Assembly (NCBI RefSeq): GCF_000341225.1
Contig: NZ_ANAC01000009.1
Coordinates: 1-64,000, forward strand
DNA length: 64,000 bases
Direction of reading: 5' to 3'
From: Nocardiopsis alba DSM 43377
GTDB taxonomy: Bacteria; Actinomycetota; Actinomycetes; Streptosporangiales; Streptosporangiaceae
Below are positions 1-12,071 of the stretch, one piece after another. Made by a program: the position numbers and the translations under genes. A model generated the notes under the pieces. That model saw only the letters and a list, made by a program, of their open reading frames with translations. It was not told the origin of the DNA and ran no database searches. Every line of letters begins with the position of its first letter. Position 1 is the first letter of the stretch.

Positions 1-361
1 CCTTGGGCTTCGCGCCCTCGGAGGAACCCGCCTTGGCCCCGCGCACCCCGATCCCCCTGGCCTTCATGAGGCCCGAGACCACGTAGAGGACCACCATGAT
101 CGGCACCAGGGCCACACCGGCCCACACGATCGGGTTGAAGACCAGACCGGCCAAGACCCCCAACAGCCCGGTGAAGAACTGCATCACCACGGTCATCAGG
201 CCGAGCAGCCCCACCACCAGGGGGAGCATCGACCAGGCCAGCCCGCGCAGACCGTAGGCCAGGCCCTTGCGCCGCCACACGAAGAACGTGATGATCAGGC
301 CGACCGCGGCCAGCGCGGCCCCCAGGGTGAGTCCGGACGTCATAGTCAGAGTCTCAGGCAT
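1..361 (-). CDS. small multi-spanning membrane protein, 3' end outside window (partial)
   Basis: The reading frame runs from an ATG at 361 down through base 1 without a stop, so the C-terminus is cut by the window edge; about 120 residues are visible. It begins MPETLTMTSGLTLG and shows three hydrophobic segments (about residues 9-26, 42-68 and 73-95), the first followed by a basic WRRKG stretch, and then a soluble Lys/Gly/Ala-rich tail. An SD-like GGGAG lies a suitable distance before the ATG. A second Met at codon 7 has no ribosome site. It resembles a small actinobacterial membrane protein often mis-named 'cellulose synthase'; no function can be given. The next gene upstream on this strand is the HAD phosphatase. 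Confidence 0.6.
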   Translation of the reverse strand, partial: MPETLTMTSGLTLGAALAAVGLIITFFVWRRKGLAYGLRGLAWSMLPLVVGLLGLMTVVMQFFTGLLGVLAGLVFNPIVWAGVALVPIMVVLYVVSGLMKARGIGVRGAKAGSSEGAKPK

Positions 362-464
362 GACCCCAGTCTCCCATCTCGCGCCCGAACACACATCCGG
401 CTCATCCCCTAGGGAGTGTCCTCACAGGTGATCCTCTCGAGGCCCAGGGGGCGTCGACCGCCGC

Positions 465-1175
465 TCAGCGGTCGGCGACCAGCGACTCCAGCCATTCCAG
501 GTCGATCCCGACCAGGCTGTCCCTGATGACCACGCCCTCACGTGGTTCGATCTCCACGTGGTGGGGCACCGCCACCGTGACGCATCCGGCCCCCGACGCA
601 GAGGCCACACCGACCACGGAGTCCTCCAGGGCCACACAACGCCTCGGGTCCACGCCCAACCTGCGGGCCGCGCGGAGGTAGGGGTCCGGGTCGGGCTTGT
701 TCGCGCTCACCTCGTCCCCGGCCACCGAGTCGTCGAAGCTCTCCAGACCGATCCCGCCGATGGCGGTGGAGATCAGGGAACGCTCGGTCGAGGTCACCAG
801 GGAGAGCGGCACACCGGCCGCCGTCAGCGTCGCCACCAGTTCCTTGGCGCCGGGGCGCAGCTCGGCACCCTCCTCCAGCTTGGCGAGGAAGCGCTCGTAC
901 AGACGGTCCGCGATCTGTCGGGGCGTGAGGTCGGACCCGGTCAGACCGATGATGTAACGGCCCACCGGCTCGGCGGCGTTGCCGACGTTGCGGAGGTGGT
1001 CCTCCTCGGTCCACACACCGCCGAGGTCGGCGACGAGCTCGGCCTCGGCCTCGTCCCACAGATGCTCGCTGTCGATGAGGGTGCCGTCCATGTCCATCAG
1101 CACCGCCTGGAGGCGGCGCTCCGGGGTCCGGGCGGTCTCGGTCGGTTCGGTACTCATAGTGCTCAATTCGCTCAT
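465..1175 (-). CDS. HAD-family phosphatase (beta-phosphoglucomutase-like)
   Basis: A 236-residue haloacid-dehalogenase-superfamily hydrolase. Motif I is DMDGTL (nucleophile Asp28, acid/base Asp30), motif II is the Thr129 region (LVTST), motif III is Lys160 in ANKPDPDPY, and motif IV is the acidic pair ALEDS (Glu184-Asp185). The helical cap between residues 40 and 110 makes it a subfamily I enzyme like sugar-phosphate phosphatases and beta-phosphoglucomutases; the substrate cannot be read from sequence. The start is uncertain: ATG at 1175 gives 236 aa, and an in-frame ATG at 1157 is possible; neither has a strong SD. It lies 85 nt after metH on the same strand but beyond a strong hairpin, so it may depend on read-through or its own promoter. 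Confidence 0.85.
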   Translation of the reverse strand: MSELSTMSTEPTETARTPERRLQAVLMDMDGTLIDSEHLWDEAEAELVADLGGVWTEEDHLRNVGNAAEPVGRYIIGLTGSDLTPRQIADRLYERFLAKLEEGAELRPGAKELVATLTAAGVPLSLVTSTERSLISTAIGGIGLESFDDSVAGDEVSANKPDPDPYLRAARRLGVDPRRCVALEDSVVGVASASGAGCVTVAVPHHVEIEPREGVVIRDSLVGIDLEWLESLVADR

Positions 1176-1203
1176 ATCGGCTCATGACCGACCGCCCCCG
1201 CAC

Positions 1204-1247
1204 GGGGAGAGGCCCCACCGGGTCGGACTCCGGTAGGGCCTCTCCCC
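1204..1247 (-). terminator. hairpin terminator after metH
   Basis: Perfect 12-bp inverted repeat GGGGAGAGGCCC / GGGCCTCTCCCC (1204-1215 and 1236-1247) with a 20-nt loop, 13 nt past the metH stop. There is no long U-run, as usual in high-GC actinomycetes. Confidence 0.75.
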
Positions 1248-1260
1248 TGGTCAGGGCCGG

Positions 1261-4734
<3,474 letters not shown>

Positions 4735-4741
4735 ATCGGCA

Positions 4742-4747
4742 ACTCTA
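4742..4747 (-). promoter_or_regulatory. putative -10 element of metH (leaderless start)
   Basis: TAGAGT on the minus strand, separated from the metH ATG (4734) by exactly 7 nt. This fits the actinobacterial TANNNT-N6/7-ATG pattern in which transcription starts at the start codon. No SD is seen in between. Inference only. Confidence 0.4.
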
Positions 4748-5018
4748 GTTCTCTGGTGCGCCGCGGCCCCACACCGAGCGTCCCGTGAGGAACTCGTCGA
4801 GCGGACCACGACACACGGCTGTGTGAAAGCGCCTGGGACGTCGTCGTCCGGTTCGGTCGCTGATCGCGAGGCTACCCCATCGGCTGTTTCGGCACGTGAG
4901 ACGGGCGTCCCGAAGTGGTGGACGCCATCGTCCCGGAAGCGGGCCCGCCTCGGACGGTTTCCCGGTCGCGGCGCCACCCCGTAGGGTGGTGGGCGTCCAC
5001 GTCCGGAAAGGGGCCGCC

Positions 5019-5858
5019 ATGATCCAGCTCGACCGCGAGCTCGTCGAGCCTGTCATGGTCGCGGCGTTCGAAGGGTGGAACGACGCCGGTGAGGCCGCGA
5101 GCCTGGCCGTGGACCACCTGGCCCGCAAGTGGGAGGCCGAGGAGCTGTGCTCCCTCGAGCCCGATGACTACTACGACTTCCAGGTGGCCCGGCCGCGCAT
5201 GTCCGTGGTCGACGGACGCCTGACCGAGACCCAGTGGCCCACCACCCGTGTGCGCGTGGTCCGGCCTCCGGGCTCACGCCGCGACGTGGTCCTGGTCAGC
5301 GGCCCCGAGCCCAACATGCGTTGGCGTTCCTACGCCTCCGACCTGCTGGCGATCGCCCGTGAGCTCGGTGTGCGCCGCGCGGTACTGTTGGGTTCCCTGT
5401 TGGCCGACTCCCCGCACACCCGTCCCATCCCGGTGACCGGTATGGCCGTTCCCCCGGGGCTGGGCGACCGGCACGGGCTGGACACCGCCACCTACACGGG
5501 GCCGACCGGCATCATCGGGGTCGTGCACGAGCGCTTCGGTTCCGCCGGGATCGAGACGGTGTCGCTGTGGGCGGCCATCCCGCACTACGTCGCGCAACCT
5601 CCCTGCCCGAAGGCGACCCTGGCGTTGCTGGGCTGGGTGCAGGACCTCATCGAGACCGAGGTCCCGTTGGGCGATCTGCCCGAGGAGTCGGTGTCCTGGC
5701 AGGCCGGGGTCGACGACCTGACCGCCGAGGACGAGGACATCGCCGCCTACGTCCGCGGTCTGGAGGAGGCCAAGGACACGGTCGACCTGCCCGAGGCCTC
5801 CGGGGACGCGATCGCCCAAGAGTTCGAGCGCTACCTGCGCGGCCGCGAGGACGGCTGA
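5019..5858 (+). CDS. PAC2-family protein (proteasome assembly chaperone 2-like)
   Basis: A 279-residue PAC2-family protein starting MIQLDRELVEPVMVAAFEG with a good SD (GGAAAGGGG, 5005-5013). The typical N-terminal PAC2 pattern is visible: FEGWNDAGEAASLAVDHL around residues 17-34, then the PRMSVVDGR stretch and VVLVSGPEPNMRWRSY, a Rossmann-like core and an acidic C-terminus ending in RYLRGREDG. Members occur across actinobacteria, often near metH or proteasome genes; the name comes from the eukaryotic proteasome assembly chaperone, but the bacterial role is not established. It is divergent from metH, separated by a 284-nt intergenic region that holds both promoters. The upstream in-frame extension has no support. 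Confidence 0.88.
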   Translation: MIQLDRELVEPVMVAAFEGWNDAGEAASLAVDHLARKWEAEELCSLEPDDYYDFQVARPRMSVVDGRLTETQWPTTRVRVVRPPGSRRDVVLVSGPEPNMRWRSYASDLLAIARELGVRRAVLLGSLLADSPHTRPIPVTGMAVPPGLGDRHGLDTATYTGPTGIIGVVHERFGSAGIETVSLWAAIPHYVAQPPCPKATLALLGWVQDLIETEVPLGDLPEESVSWQAGVDDLTAEDEDIAAYVRGLEEAKDTVDLPEASGDAIAQEFERYLRGREDG

Positions 5859-6094
5859 CCCGATCCGACGCGCCGTCGCCGACTGCGGATATCCCCTTTA
5901 TTACACGGTCTTTAGCTCCGGGGCGGTACGTTCCGAGGACACGGCTCGCGGACCGGAGGGGTACGGGAGCACTTGCCCCGGCGTGGAGGCGCGTTGAGCG
6001 CCCGTTCCCGCCCACGTTCCGAGGGCACGCCCTCCGGTGGACCCGGACCGATCGTCCCTTCGGCCCGCGAGAGGAGGGATCGGGGGACAGCGCT

Positions 6095-7246
6095 GTGAAA
6101 ATCGCCTTCGTCATCGCCAACGGCTACACCATGGGCGGCACGGTACGGACCGTGCACAATCTCGCCCGCGGGTTGTCCGAGCGGCACGAGGTCGAGATCG
6201 TCAGTCTGGTCCGTAGGCGCGTCAAGCCCTTCTTCCCACTGACCGACCGGGTCCCCCTCGTGCCGATGGAGGACCGGACCGGGGAGAAACGCGTCATGAG
6301 CCGGTTCTCCCGTACGTGGTGGGAGCGGCGCGCCGCCGCCGTGATCCCCCCGTCGGAGCTGGCCCGCAACCAGAACTTCACGCCCGAGGCCGTCTCCGCC
6401 CTGCACCGCTACCTGAAGACCACCGACGCGGACGTGGTCATCGGAACCCGCCCCGGCATCAACCTGATGCTGGCCGCGTGGTCGCCCAAACGCCTGCGCG
6501 TGATCGGGCAGGAGCACCTCAACCTGGCCGAGCACAAGCCCGACCTGGTCAAGGCGATCGACCGCCGCTACCGGAGGATGGACGGGCTGAGCGTCCTCAC
6601 CGAGGCCGACCGGAACGCCTACCGCGAACTACTGGGGCGTGGGGACGACTTCCTCACGGTCATGCCCAACGCGCTGGAGCCGGGCACCCCGCCACAGGCG
6701 ACCCTGGACGAGCCGGTGATCGCCGCCGCGGGCCGCCTGTCGCCGGTCAAGCAGTACCCGACCCTGGTCAAGGCGTTCGCGCACGTGGTCGCCGAACACC
6801 CCGACTGGACCCTGCGCATCTACGGCGACGGTGACAAGGCCGCCAAGATCCGGGAGACCGCCGAACGGCTGGGCGTCGAGGACAACGTCCACCTCATGGG
6901 CAAGACCAAGGACCTCACCTCGGAACTGTCCAAGGCGTCGATCCTCGCGGTGAGCTCCAAGGTGGAGGGGTTCGGGATGACCATCGTGGAGGCCTTCTCC
7001 GTGGGGTTGCCCGTGGTGAGTTTCGACTGCCCGCACGGCCCTGGGGAGATCATCGAGGACGGCCACGACGGGCTGCTCGTACCGCCCCAGGACGTCGAGG
7101 GGCTGGGCCGGGCCCTGCTGCGTCTGGTCGAGAACGACGAGGAGCGGCACCGGATGGGAGCGCACGCCCTGAAGTCCGCGGAGCGTTACGGCCTGGAGGA
7201 CAGCGTCGCCCGTTGGGAGCGTTTCCTGGAGGACCGCCGCCGCTGA
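6095..7246 (+). CDS. family 4 glycosyltransferase
   Basis: A 383-residue GT-B glycosyltransferase of the GT4 group. The N-terminal Rossmann domain begins VKIAFVIANGYTMGGTVRTV, with the acceptor-side glycine loop. The donor-binding C-terminal half has PVIAAAGRLSPVKQYPTLVK and the EX7E motif EGFGMTIVEAF (Glu291, Glu299), followed by the DGLLVPPQD segment typical of nucleotide-sugar retaining enzymes. There is no signal peptide or membrane segment, so it acts on the cytoplasmic face, probably in wall-glycopolymer or exopolysaccharide synthesis; the sugar and acceptor are unknown. The start is GTG 6095 with GGGGGAC 8 nt upstream; the frame stays open much further upstream but overlaps the PAC2 gene. 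It stands alone, with PAC2 upstream and a convergent gene downstream. Confidence 0.88.
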   Translation: MKIAFVIANGYTMGGTVRTVHNLARGLSERHEVEIVSLVRRRVKPFFPLTDRVPLVPMEDRTGEKRVMSRFSRTWWERRAAAVIPPSELARNQNFTPEAVSALHRYLKTTDADVVIGTRPGINLMLAAWSPKRLRVIGQEHLNLAEHKPDLVKAIDRRYRRMDGLSVLTEADRNAYRELLGRGDDFLTVMPNALEPGTPPQATLDEPVIAAAGRLSPVKQYPTLVKAFAHVVAEHPDWTLRIYGDGDKAAKIRETAERLGVEDNVHLMGKTKDLTSELSKASILAVSSKVEGFGMTIVEAFSVGLPVVSFDCPHGPGEIIEDGHDGLLVPPQDVEGLGRALLRLVENDEERHRMGAHALKSAERYGLEDSVARWERFLEDRRR

Positions 7247-7332
7247 ACCGACCGCCCGGGCCCTCGTCGTCCCACGGCGTGGTCCCGGGCCCCCGGGAAC
7301 CGGGAACCGGGACCCACCGTGGGGCGAGGAGG

Positions 7333-7758
7333 TCACCGACGCATACGGCACCACTCGCCGGTGGCCAGGACGGCGGCCCAGGCTCCGGCGATACGCGCCA
7401 GGCCGCGACGGACCTCGTCGACGACGGCGGGGGCCAGCGGCGATTCGGCCTGCTCGGTCGGTTCCAGACGGACGGTGACGCGCAGGCCGTCCAGCACCTT
7501 CTGGGCACGCCCCAGGACCTCGGGGTCGGGGGTGTCGGAGGCGTCGAGGAACGCCCGGATGCCGTCACGCAGGGTGATGGCCTCGTCCAGGTCGGCGAGG
7601 GTGATCGGGATGGCCCCTTCGGTGACCAGGCGGTGGTCGCGCAGGAACCGGGCCAGGTCGGCCCGGTCGGTGAGGCGTCCGCCGGTGGAGACGAAGTCCG
7701 CGATGAGCTCTGCCGCGGCGCTGGGCCGGGTGGGGGTACTGGTCGTGGTCGTGGTCAT
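7333..7758 (-). CDS. ABATE-domain (CGNR-type N-terminal) protein lacking the zinc finger
   Basis: A 141-residue protein whose body matches the stress-linked ABATE domain found before CGNR zinc fingers: AAELIADFVSTGGRL, then RADLARFLRDHRL and LDEAITLRDGIRAFL, ending AVLATGEWCRMRR and stop. In full-length CGNR proteins this point is followed by a roughly 45-residue Cys/Arg-rich finger with a CGNR motif. Here it is missing, and I found no finger in the other two frames of the downstream 90 nt. It could therefore be a naturally short family member or an old truncation. The start at 7758 (MTTTTTSTPT) has GATGGG upstream; an ATG at 7767 is also possible. It is convergent with the glycosyltransferase gene. 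Confidence 0.6.
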   Translation of the reverse strand: MTTTTTSTPTRPSAAAELIADFVSTGGRLTDRADLARFLRDHRLVTEGAIPITLADLDEAITLRDGIRAFLDASDTPDPEVLGRAQKVLDGLRVTVRLEPTEQAESPLAPAVVDEVRRGLARIAGAWAAVLATGEWCRMRR

Positions 7759-7861
7759 GCGCGCCATCCCATCACGAAGAACCGACCATCGGTGGCGTTT
7801 CCACGAGACCGTGGCCAAAGGTGGTCACAAAGGCATCGGGGAATCGGACATCCGTGGATCT

Positions 7862-8830
7862 TCACCCCGGGGCCCCCGTTCCGGCCCCGACCGACGGGTC
7901 CGGAACGGCCCGTGTCGCGTTCGAGGACGCGGCCAGGGCCTCGACCAGGACGTCGCGTCCCCCGAGCGCGAAGAGGCTCGGCGGTGTCGTGAACCAGGCC
8001 TCCACGGCGTCGGGATCGGTCAGGGCGGAGCGCAGTTCGGCGAGGGCCGCCGGGTCGTTCCGCAGGGCCGGTGCCAGGGCGGCACAGACCCGGACGACCG
8101 GATCGGCGTGGGAGAGGAACTCGGTGGTGTCCTCGCCGATGTCCCCCAGCGCCAGGACGATCACCGCTCCCTCGTCACGGCACTCGGCCAGGTCGGCGGC
8201 GCCGGACAGGTCCGGCGTCCCGGCGCCCAGACGGCAGAGCGCGGCCGCCGCCTCCACCGCGCGGATCCGCGTCGACCGGTCGGGGTGGGTCAAGAACGGA
8301 CGGACCGCGTCGGCGAGGGCCGGCGCGGCGGCGCGCATGTCGGCGAGCCCGTCGAGCATGAGCCGCTCCACCACGGGCTCGTCCCAGGCGGCGATCGCCT
8401 CCTCCTCGTCCTCCGAGCGCATCATGGCGATCACACGGTCGCGTTCCGTCTCGGGGACCGGGGCGGGCGCGGGGGTGCCCGTGTCGTGGTCGATCAGGGA
8501 GGCGAGCGCGGCTCCGGCGAGGAACTCCAGGAGCACCACCCTTCCGGTGATCGGCCCCGACACCCGCTCCTCCACCACCGTGTCCAGGGCGGAGAGGCCC
8601 AGCCCTCCGGCGAGGAACAGCGCCGCCGGGGCCGTCGCCGGATACACGGTCCCCTGATGGAGGACGGCGCCGTAGAGGTGGTCCAAGGCCCCGCCGAAGG
8701 CTACCGCGTCTCCCGAGAGCACGGCGGCCAGCGCCCCCGGAAGGTCGGCCGCGCACCCGTATGCGTGGAAGGTACGGTCCCAGTCGCTGTTCCGGAGTGT
8801 GTCCGGTCCTGTGTCCATACGCCGGATCAT
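7862..8830 (-). CDS. HEAT-repeat-like protein of unknown function
   Basis: A 322-residue soluble protein. Residues about 150-290 are helical repeats of HEAT/PBS-lyase style, for example AVRPFLTHPDRSTRIRAVEA, AALCRLGAG and FLSHADPVVRVCAALAPAL, each a helix pair with a conserved D/P turn. The N-terminal half is also Ala/Leu-rich and helical (GALDHLYGAVLHQGTVYPAT). Proteins of this size with the start 'GALDHLYGAVLHQGTVYPA' occur in Streptomyces-type genomes as hypothetical or HEAT-repeat proteins; no enzyme motif is visible, so a scaffold or immunity role is only a guess. The start chosen is ATG 8830 because GGAGGG lies 5 nt upstream; the longer reading frame begins at 8896. It follows helD on the same strand with an 80-nt gap. 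Confidence 0.65.
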   Translation of the reverse strand: MIRRMDTGPDTLRNSDWDRTFHAYGCAADLPGALAAVLSGDAVAFGGALDHLYGAVLHQGTVYPATAPAALFLAGGLGLSALDTVVEERVSGPITGRVVLLEFLAGAALASLIDHDTGTPAPAPVPETERDRVIAMMRSEDEEEAIAAWDEPVVERLMLDGLADMRAAAPALADAVRPFLTHPDRSTRIRAVEAAAALCRLGAGTPDLSGAADLAECRDEGAVIVLALGDIGEDTTEFLSHADPVVRVCAALAPALRNDPAALAELRSALTDPDAVEAWFTTPPSLFALGGRDVLVEALAASSNATRAVPDPSVGAGTGAPG

Positions 8831-8909
8831 GGCACCCTCCACCGACGGTCCACGGATGCGGCGTCCACTCTCGGAGCCGCCCATGCCGGCGCCCACGCCG
8901 TTCGGCCCC

Positions 8910-11021
8910 TCAGGGCTCCACGGTCGTCTCGTCCCCGGGCAGGTGCGGGCTCGGCCGTCCGCTGTGGGTCAGGGTGAGTCGGTGCAACGCACGGGTGCAG
9001 GCGATGTACAGCAACGAGCGGTCGGCCTCGGCTCCGTACTCCCGCTCCGACGCCCGGGCCACGATCACCTCGTCGAACTCCAGCCCCTTGGCGAGACCGA
9101 CCGGCAGGACCGTGACGTCGTTTCCGAGGACCCCCCGCGAGTCCGCCGTCGCCAGGACGACCCCCTCCAGCCTCTCCGAGAGTTCCCCGTGCAGTTCCCT
9201 CGCACCCGCCCGCGACCTGGTCACGATCGCGAGCCGACCGGGGTCGCCCTCGTCGCCGGAACCGTCGGGGGCTCCGGTGGAGCGGAAGCGGTCGATCTCG
9301 GCGGCGATCCGGTCGACCTCCTCGACCGGGGTGTCGAAGCCGAGGACCCTCGGCCGGTCGCCGTGGCGATCGATGGTCGTGACGGCGGTGCCGCGGATCG
9401 CCGAGGCGAACCGTGCGATCTCGACCGTGGACCGGTAGCCGCGGGTCAGCTCCATCACCCGCGCGCCCTCGAACAGCCCGCCGAGCCGTTCCAGGGTGTA
9501 GTCCTCGGTGTTGCCCAGCGCCTGCGCCACGTCGCCGAGGATCGTCATGTCATGGCGGAAGATCCGTCTCAGCACCGCGTACTGGGTCGGTGAGTGGTCC
9601 TGCATCTCGTCGATCACGAGGTGCAGGACGTCCTGGTCCGTCTCCCACCCACCGAACCTTCCGGCCACGAAGAGGAAGGGGTAGACGTCCTCCCATTCCA
9701 GGAGGCCCGGCCCCGGCGCCCGGAACACCGTCGGGGCGTCCTCTCTTCGGAACAGTCCTCGGTACAGCGCACGCGCGCTCTTCACGGTCAGCATGGCGGT
9801 GAGCCGCTTCCCGACCTCGCCGACCTTCGGAGTGGAGGAGAAGAGCGGGCTCTCCGACCGGGCCCTCTGGCAGAGGTGCTCGGCCATCACCCGCAGACGT
9901 TCCGCGACCCCCAGGGCGGACAGCCGGTCGAAGTGGGCGCGCAGTTCCTCGGCGTCGATACGCAGGTCCCCGAGCCGTAGTTCCCGGGGGACGAAACAGT
10001 CCTGGATCGCTTCGTCCAAGGCCCGTTCCAGCCAGTGGTGGAAGGCCAGGGTCGATTTGGCCCGTGCGCGCTCACGCGCCGCCGCTCCGCCGGGACCGAG
10101 CGGCTCCACCGGATCGATCGGATCGGTGAACCCCAGACGGTGCCGTTCCAGCCTGCCCCGGGCCACGGCGGCCAGGTCGAGCGCGACCACCGCCTCCTCG
10201 CCCAGTTCGGGCAGCACGTCGGAGACGTACTCGGCGAAGAGCCCGTTGGGCGAGATGATGGCGATGTTCTCCGCCTTGAGCCGCCCGCGCCGACGGAACA
10301 GCAGGTAGGCGATGCGGTGCAGGGCGATGGAGGTCTTCCCGGAACCGGCGACCCCTTGGATGATGAGCGTGCCGTCCGACTCGTTACGGATGATGGCGTT
10401 CTGCTCGCGCTGGATGGTGGCGATGATCGAACGCATGTGGGCGCTGCTCGTGCGCCCGATCTCCTCCAGCAGGATCTCGTCACGGATGGCCTCGGCGGTG
10501 TCCAAGACGAACCGCAGCCTCCCGTTCTCGACCTTGAACTGACGCTTTCGCTCGATCGTCCCGCCGATCGTCCCCGAGGGCGCTTCGTAGGAGGCCCGTC
10601 CGGGTTCGCGTTCGTAGAACATTCCGCCGAGCGGGGTGCGCCAGTCCACCACCGCCGTCCCCTCGGCGCTCTGGAGCCCCTGGCGTCCGATGTAGTGGGC
10701 CTCGGCGGCGGACGCACCGTCCGGGGCGAAGTCGAGGCGGGCGAAGTAGGGGGAGCCGCGCATCGTCTCGAGGCGCTCGCGCAGACGCATGGCGTGCGCG
10801 CCCCTGGCATCGATATCACGCAGGATGAGCTCGTTCTGGTACATCTCGGCGGGGTCGATCTCACCCCTGTTGTCCGACATATAGGACTTCACGTCGTTGT
10901 AGTCGGTGTCGTGGCCGTCGAGCGCCCCGGTCAGCGCCTCGATCCTGCTCTCCAGGAGCTCCAGAGTCCGGGCGAGGTGCGCGGCCTCCTCTTCGTGGAC
11001 GTCGGGGAAGACGGAAGTCAC
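8910..11021 (-). CDS. helD: HelD-like superfamily 1 helicase (RNA polymerase recycling)
   Basis: A 703-residue UvrD/Rep-type helicase of the HelD group. It has a long N-terminal alpha-helical arm (about 8-90), Walker A GVAGSGKTS at 223-231, motif II VIDEMQDHS, motif III ILGDVAQALG, motif IV LTRGYRST and C-terminal motif VI YIACTRAL. HelD proteins bind core RNA polymerase and release stalled transcription complexes using ATP; in actinomycetes they have been linked to rifampicin tolerance. The start is GTG 11021 with GGAGGG 5 nt upstream. It overlaps the stop of the AraC-GNAT gene as GTGA, a 4-nt overlap typical of translational coupling, so the two are made together. The frame stays open to 12467, but the added part has no homology. 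Confidence 0.88.
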   Translation of the reverse strand: MTSVFPDVHEEEAAHLARTLELLESRIEALTGALDGHDTDYNDVKSYMSDNRGEIDPAEMYQNELILRDIDARGAHAMRLRERLETMRGSPYFARLDFAPDGASAAEAHYIGRQGLQSAEGTAVVDWRTPLGGMFYEREPGRASYEAPSGTIGGTIERKRQFKVENGRLRFVLDTAEAIRDEILLEEIGRTSSAHMRSIIATIQREQNAIIRNESDGTLIIQGVAGSGKTSIALHRIAYLLFRRRGRLKAENIAIISPNGLFAEYVSDVLPELGEEAVVALDLAAVARGRLERHRLGFTDPIDPVEPLGPGGAAARERARAKSTLAFHHWLERALDEAIQDCFVPRELRLGDLRIDAEELRAHFDRLSALGVAERLRVMAEHLCQRARSESPLFSSTPKVGEVGKRLTAMLTVKSARALYRGLFRREDAPTVFRAPGPGLLEWEDVYPFLFVAGRFGGWETDQDVLHLVIDEMQDHSPTQYAVLRRIFRHDMTILGDVAQALGNTEDYTLERLGGLFEGARVMELTRGYRSTVEIARFASAIRGTAVTTIDRHGDRPRVLGFDTPVEEVDRIAAEIDRFRSTGAPDGSGDEGDPGRLAIVTRSRAGARELHGELSERLEGVVLATADSRGVLGNDVTVLPVGLAKGLEFDEVIVARASEREYGAEADRSLLYIACTRALHRLTLTHSGRPSPHLPGDETTVEP

Positions 11022-11842
11022 AGCGGCCCTCCAGAGGGATCGAGTTCGAGTAGTTGCGTGGGGTGGCCGAACTCCGTTCGCAGCGAAGCGGGGCCGAACC
11101 CGAGGGAGAGCAGGGCCCGACGGTGGCCGAGATCGGCCTTGTCCCCCTCCCGGAAGGTGGTGACGGACAGGCGCCGGTGATGCCGTCGGGCCCTGTCCAC
11201 CAGCGCTCGCACCACCGAGGAACCTCGGGCCAGCGGGTGGACGGCGAGGTACTCGATGTGACCGTTCCCGGGATCGACGATCATCGCCGCCGCCGGATGT
11301 CCGTCGACGTGGGCGAGAAGGACCCGACACGAGTCGAGAAGCAGGTTCAAGGCCTCCGTGTGCTGCTCGGGCACGAGCACCGGAAGCATGTCCACCGAGG
11401 CGTGGGACAGCGGAAGGAGTCGGCCGACGTCGACCCGATCGGTGATCTCGAAACCGTCCGTGGCCCGACCGATCCCCCATTCGGACTCGGCGAAGTGGTA
11501 GGGCGACAGAAGCGGGAAGAACGGCCGTGTGCGCCGCCAGAGGGCCGGGGACAGTCCGTAACCCGCCGTGAAGGCGTTGGTGAAGGACTGCTGGTTGCGG
11601 AACCCATGGCTCGTCGCGATGTCGATGACCGGTTCCGAGGTCAGGGACAGCTCCCGTGCCGCCTCGGTCAGCCGTCTCCGATGGACGTAGGCGTGCGGGG
11701 TCAGGCCGAAGGCGGCGCGAAAGGAGCGGTGCAGGTGGTAGGGCGAGTACCCGGTGTGCTCGGCGATGCGCTCCAGCCGTAGGTCGGAGTGGAGGGAGCG
11801 TTCGACGAAGTCGACCGTCGCGGCGAAATCGATCGACTGCAT
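11018..11842 (-). CDS. AraC-family HTH / GNAT acetyltransferase fusion
   Basis: A 274-residue two-domain protein. Residues 1-105 form an AraC/XylS double helix-turn-helix: LERIAEHTGYSPYHLHRSFR is the first HTH and IATSHGFRNQQSFTNAF the second. The C-terminal part, about 160-274, reads as a GNAT fold: LLAHVDGHPAAAMIV, then HIEYLAVHPLARGSSVVRAL (acetyl-CoA loop), then GHRRALLSLGFGP. Such fusions suggest a regulator that senses or acetylates a small molecule, as in MarA/Rob-like drug-response proteins; the ligand is unknown. A strong SD (GGGGGGAGC) precedes the ATG at 11842. Its stop is fused to the helD start, so the helicase is probably its co-expressed partner and may belong to the same antibiotic response. 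Confidence 0.8.
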   Translation of the reverse strand: MQSIDFAATVDFVERSLHSDLRLERIAEHTGYSPYHLHRSFRAAFGLTPHAYVHRRRLTEAARELSLTSEPVIDIATSHGFRNQQSFTNAFTAGYGLSPALWRRTRPFFPLLSPYHFAESEWGIGRATDGFEITDRVDVGRLLPLSHASVDMLPVLVPEQHTEALNLLLDSCRVLLAHVDGHPAAAMIVDPGNGHIEYLAVHPLARGSSVVRALVDRARRHHRRLSVTTFREGDKADLGHRRALLSLGFGPASLRTEFGHPTQLLELDPSGGPL

Positions 11843-12071
11843 GCTCCCCCCTGGTGATAGGCCGACCGATCTCGGTGTTCTCGGCGCGTCCGAGGCTACT
11901 CTCGGGCCGATCCGACCCGTTTGCGCGATCTTGCGCCCTTCCCCCGTCCCTTGCGGTGGACGGCCCGCTCGGAAGGACGTTCTGGAATGGCGTGGCGTGC
12001 GCCTCTTCGGGACGGTCCGTGCTTACACTCATGCCGCCCGGACCCGCTCCCACCAGCGAAGGGACCATCCC

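Noticed and set aside
4735-5018. cobalamin riboswitch before metH
   Set aside because: I looked for the B12-box type conserved word and found none; the start appears leaderless.
7247-7332. downstream zinc-finger fragment of the ABATE protein by frameshift
   Set aside because: Other two frames checked; no Cys-rich CGNR pattern.
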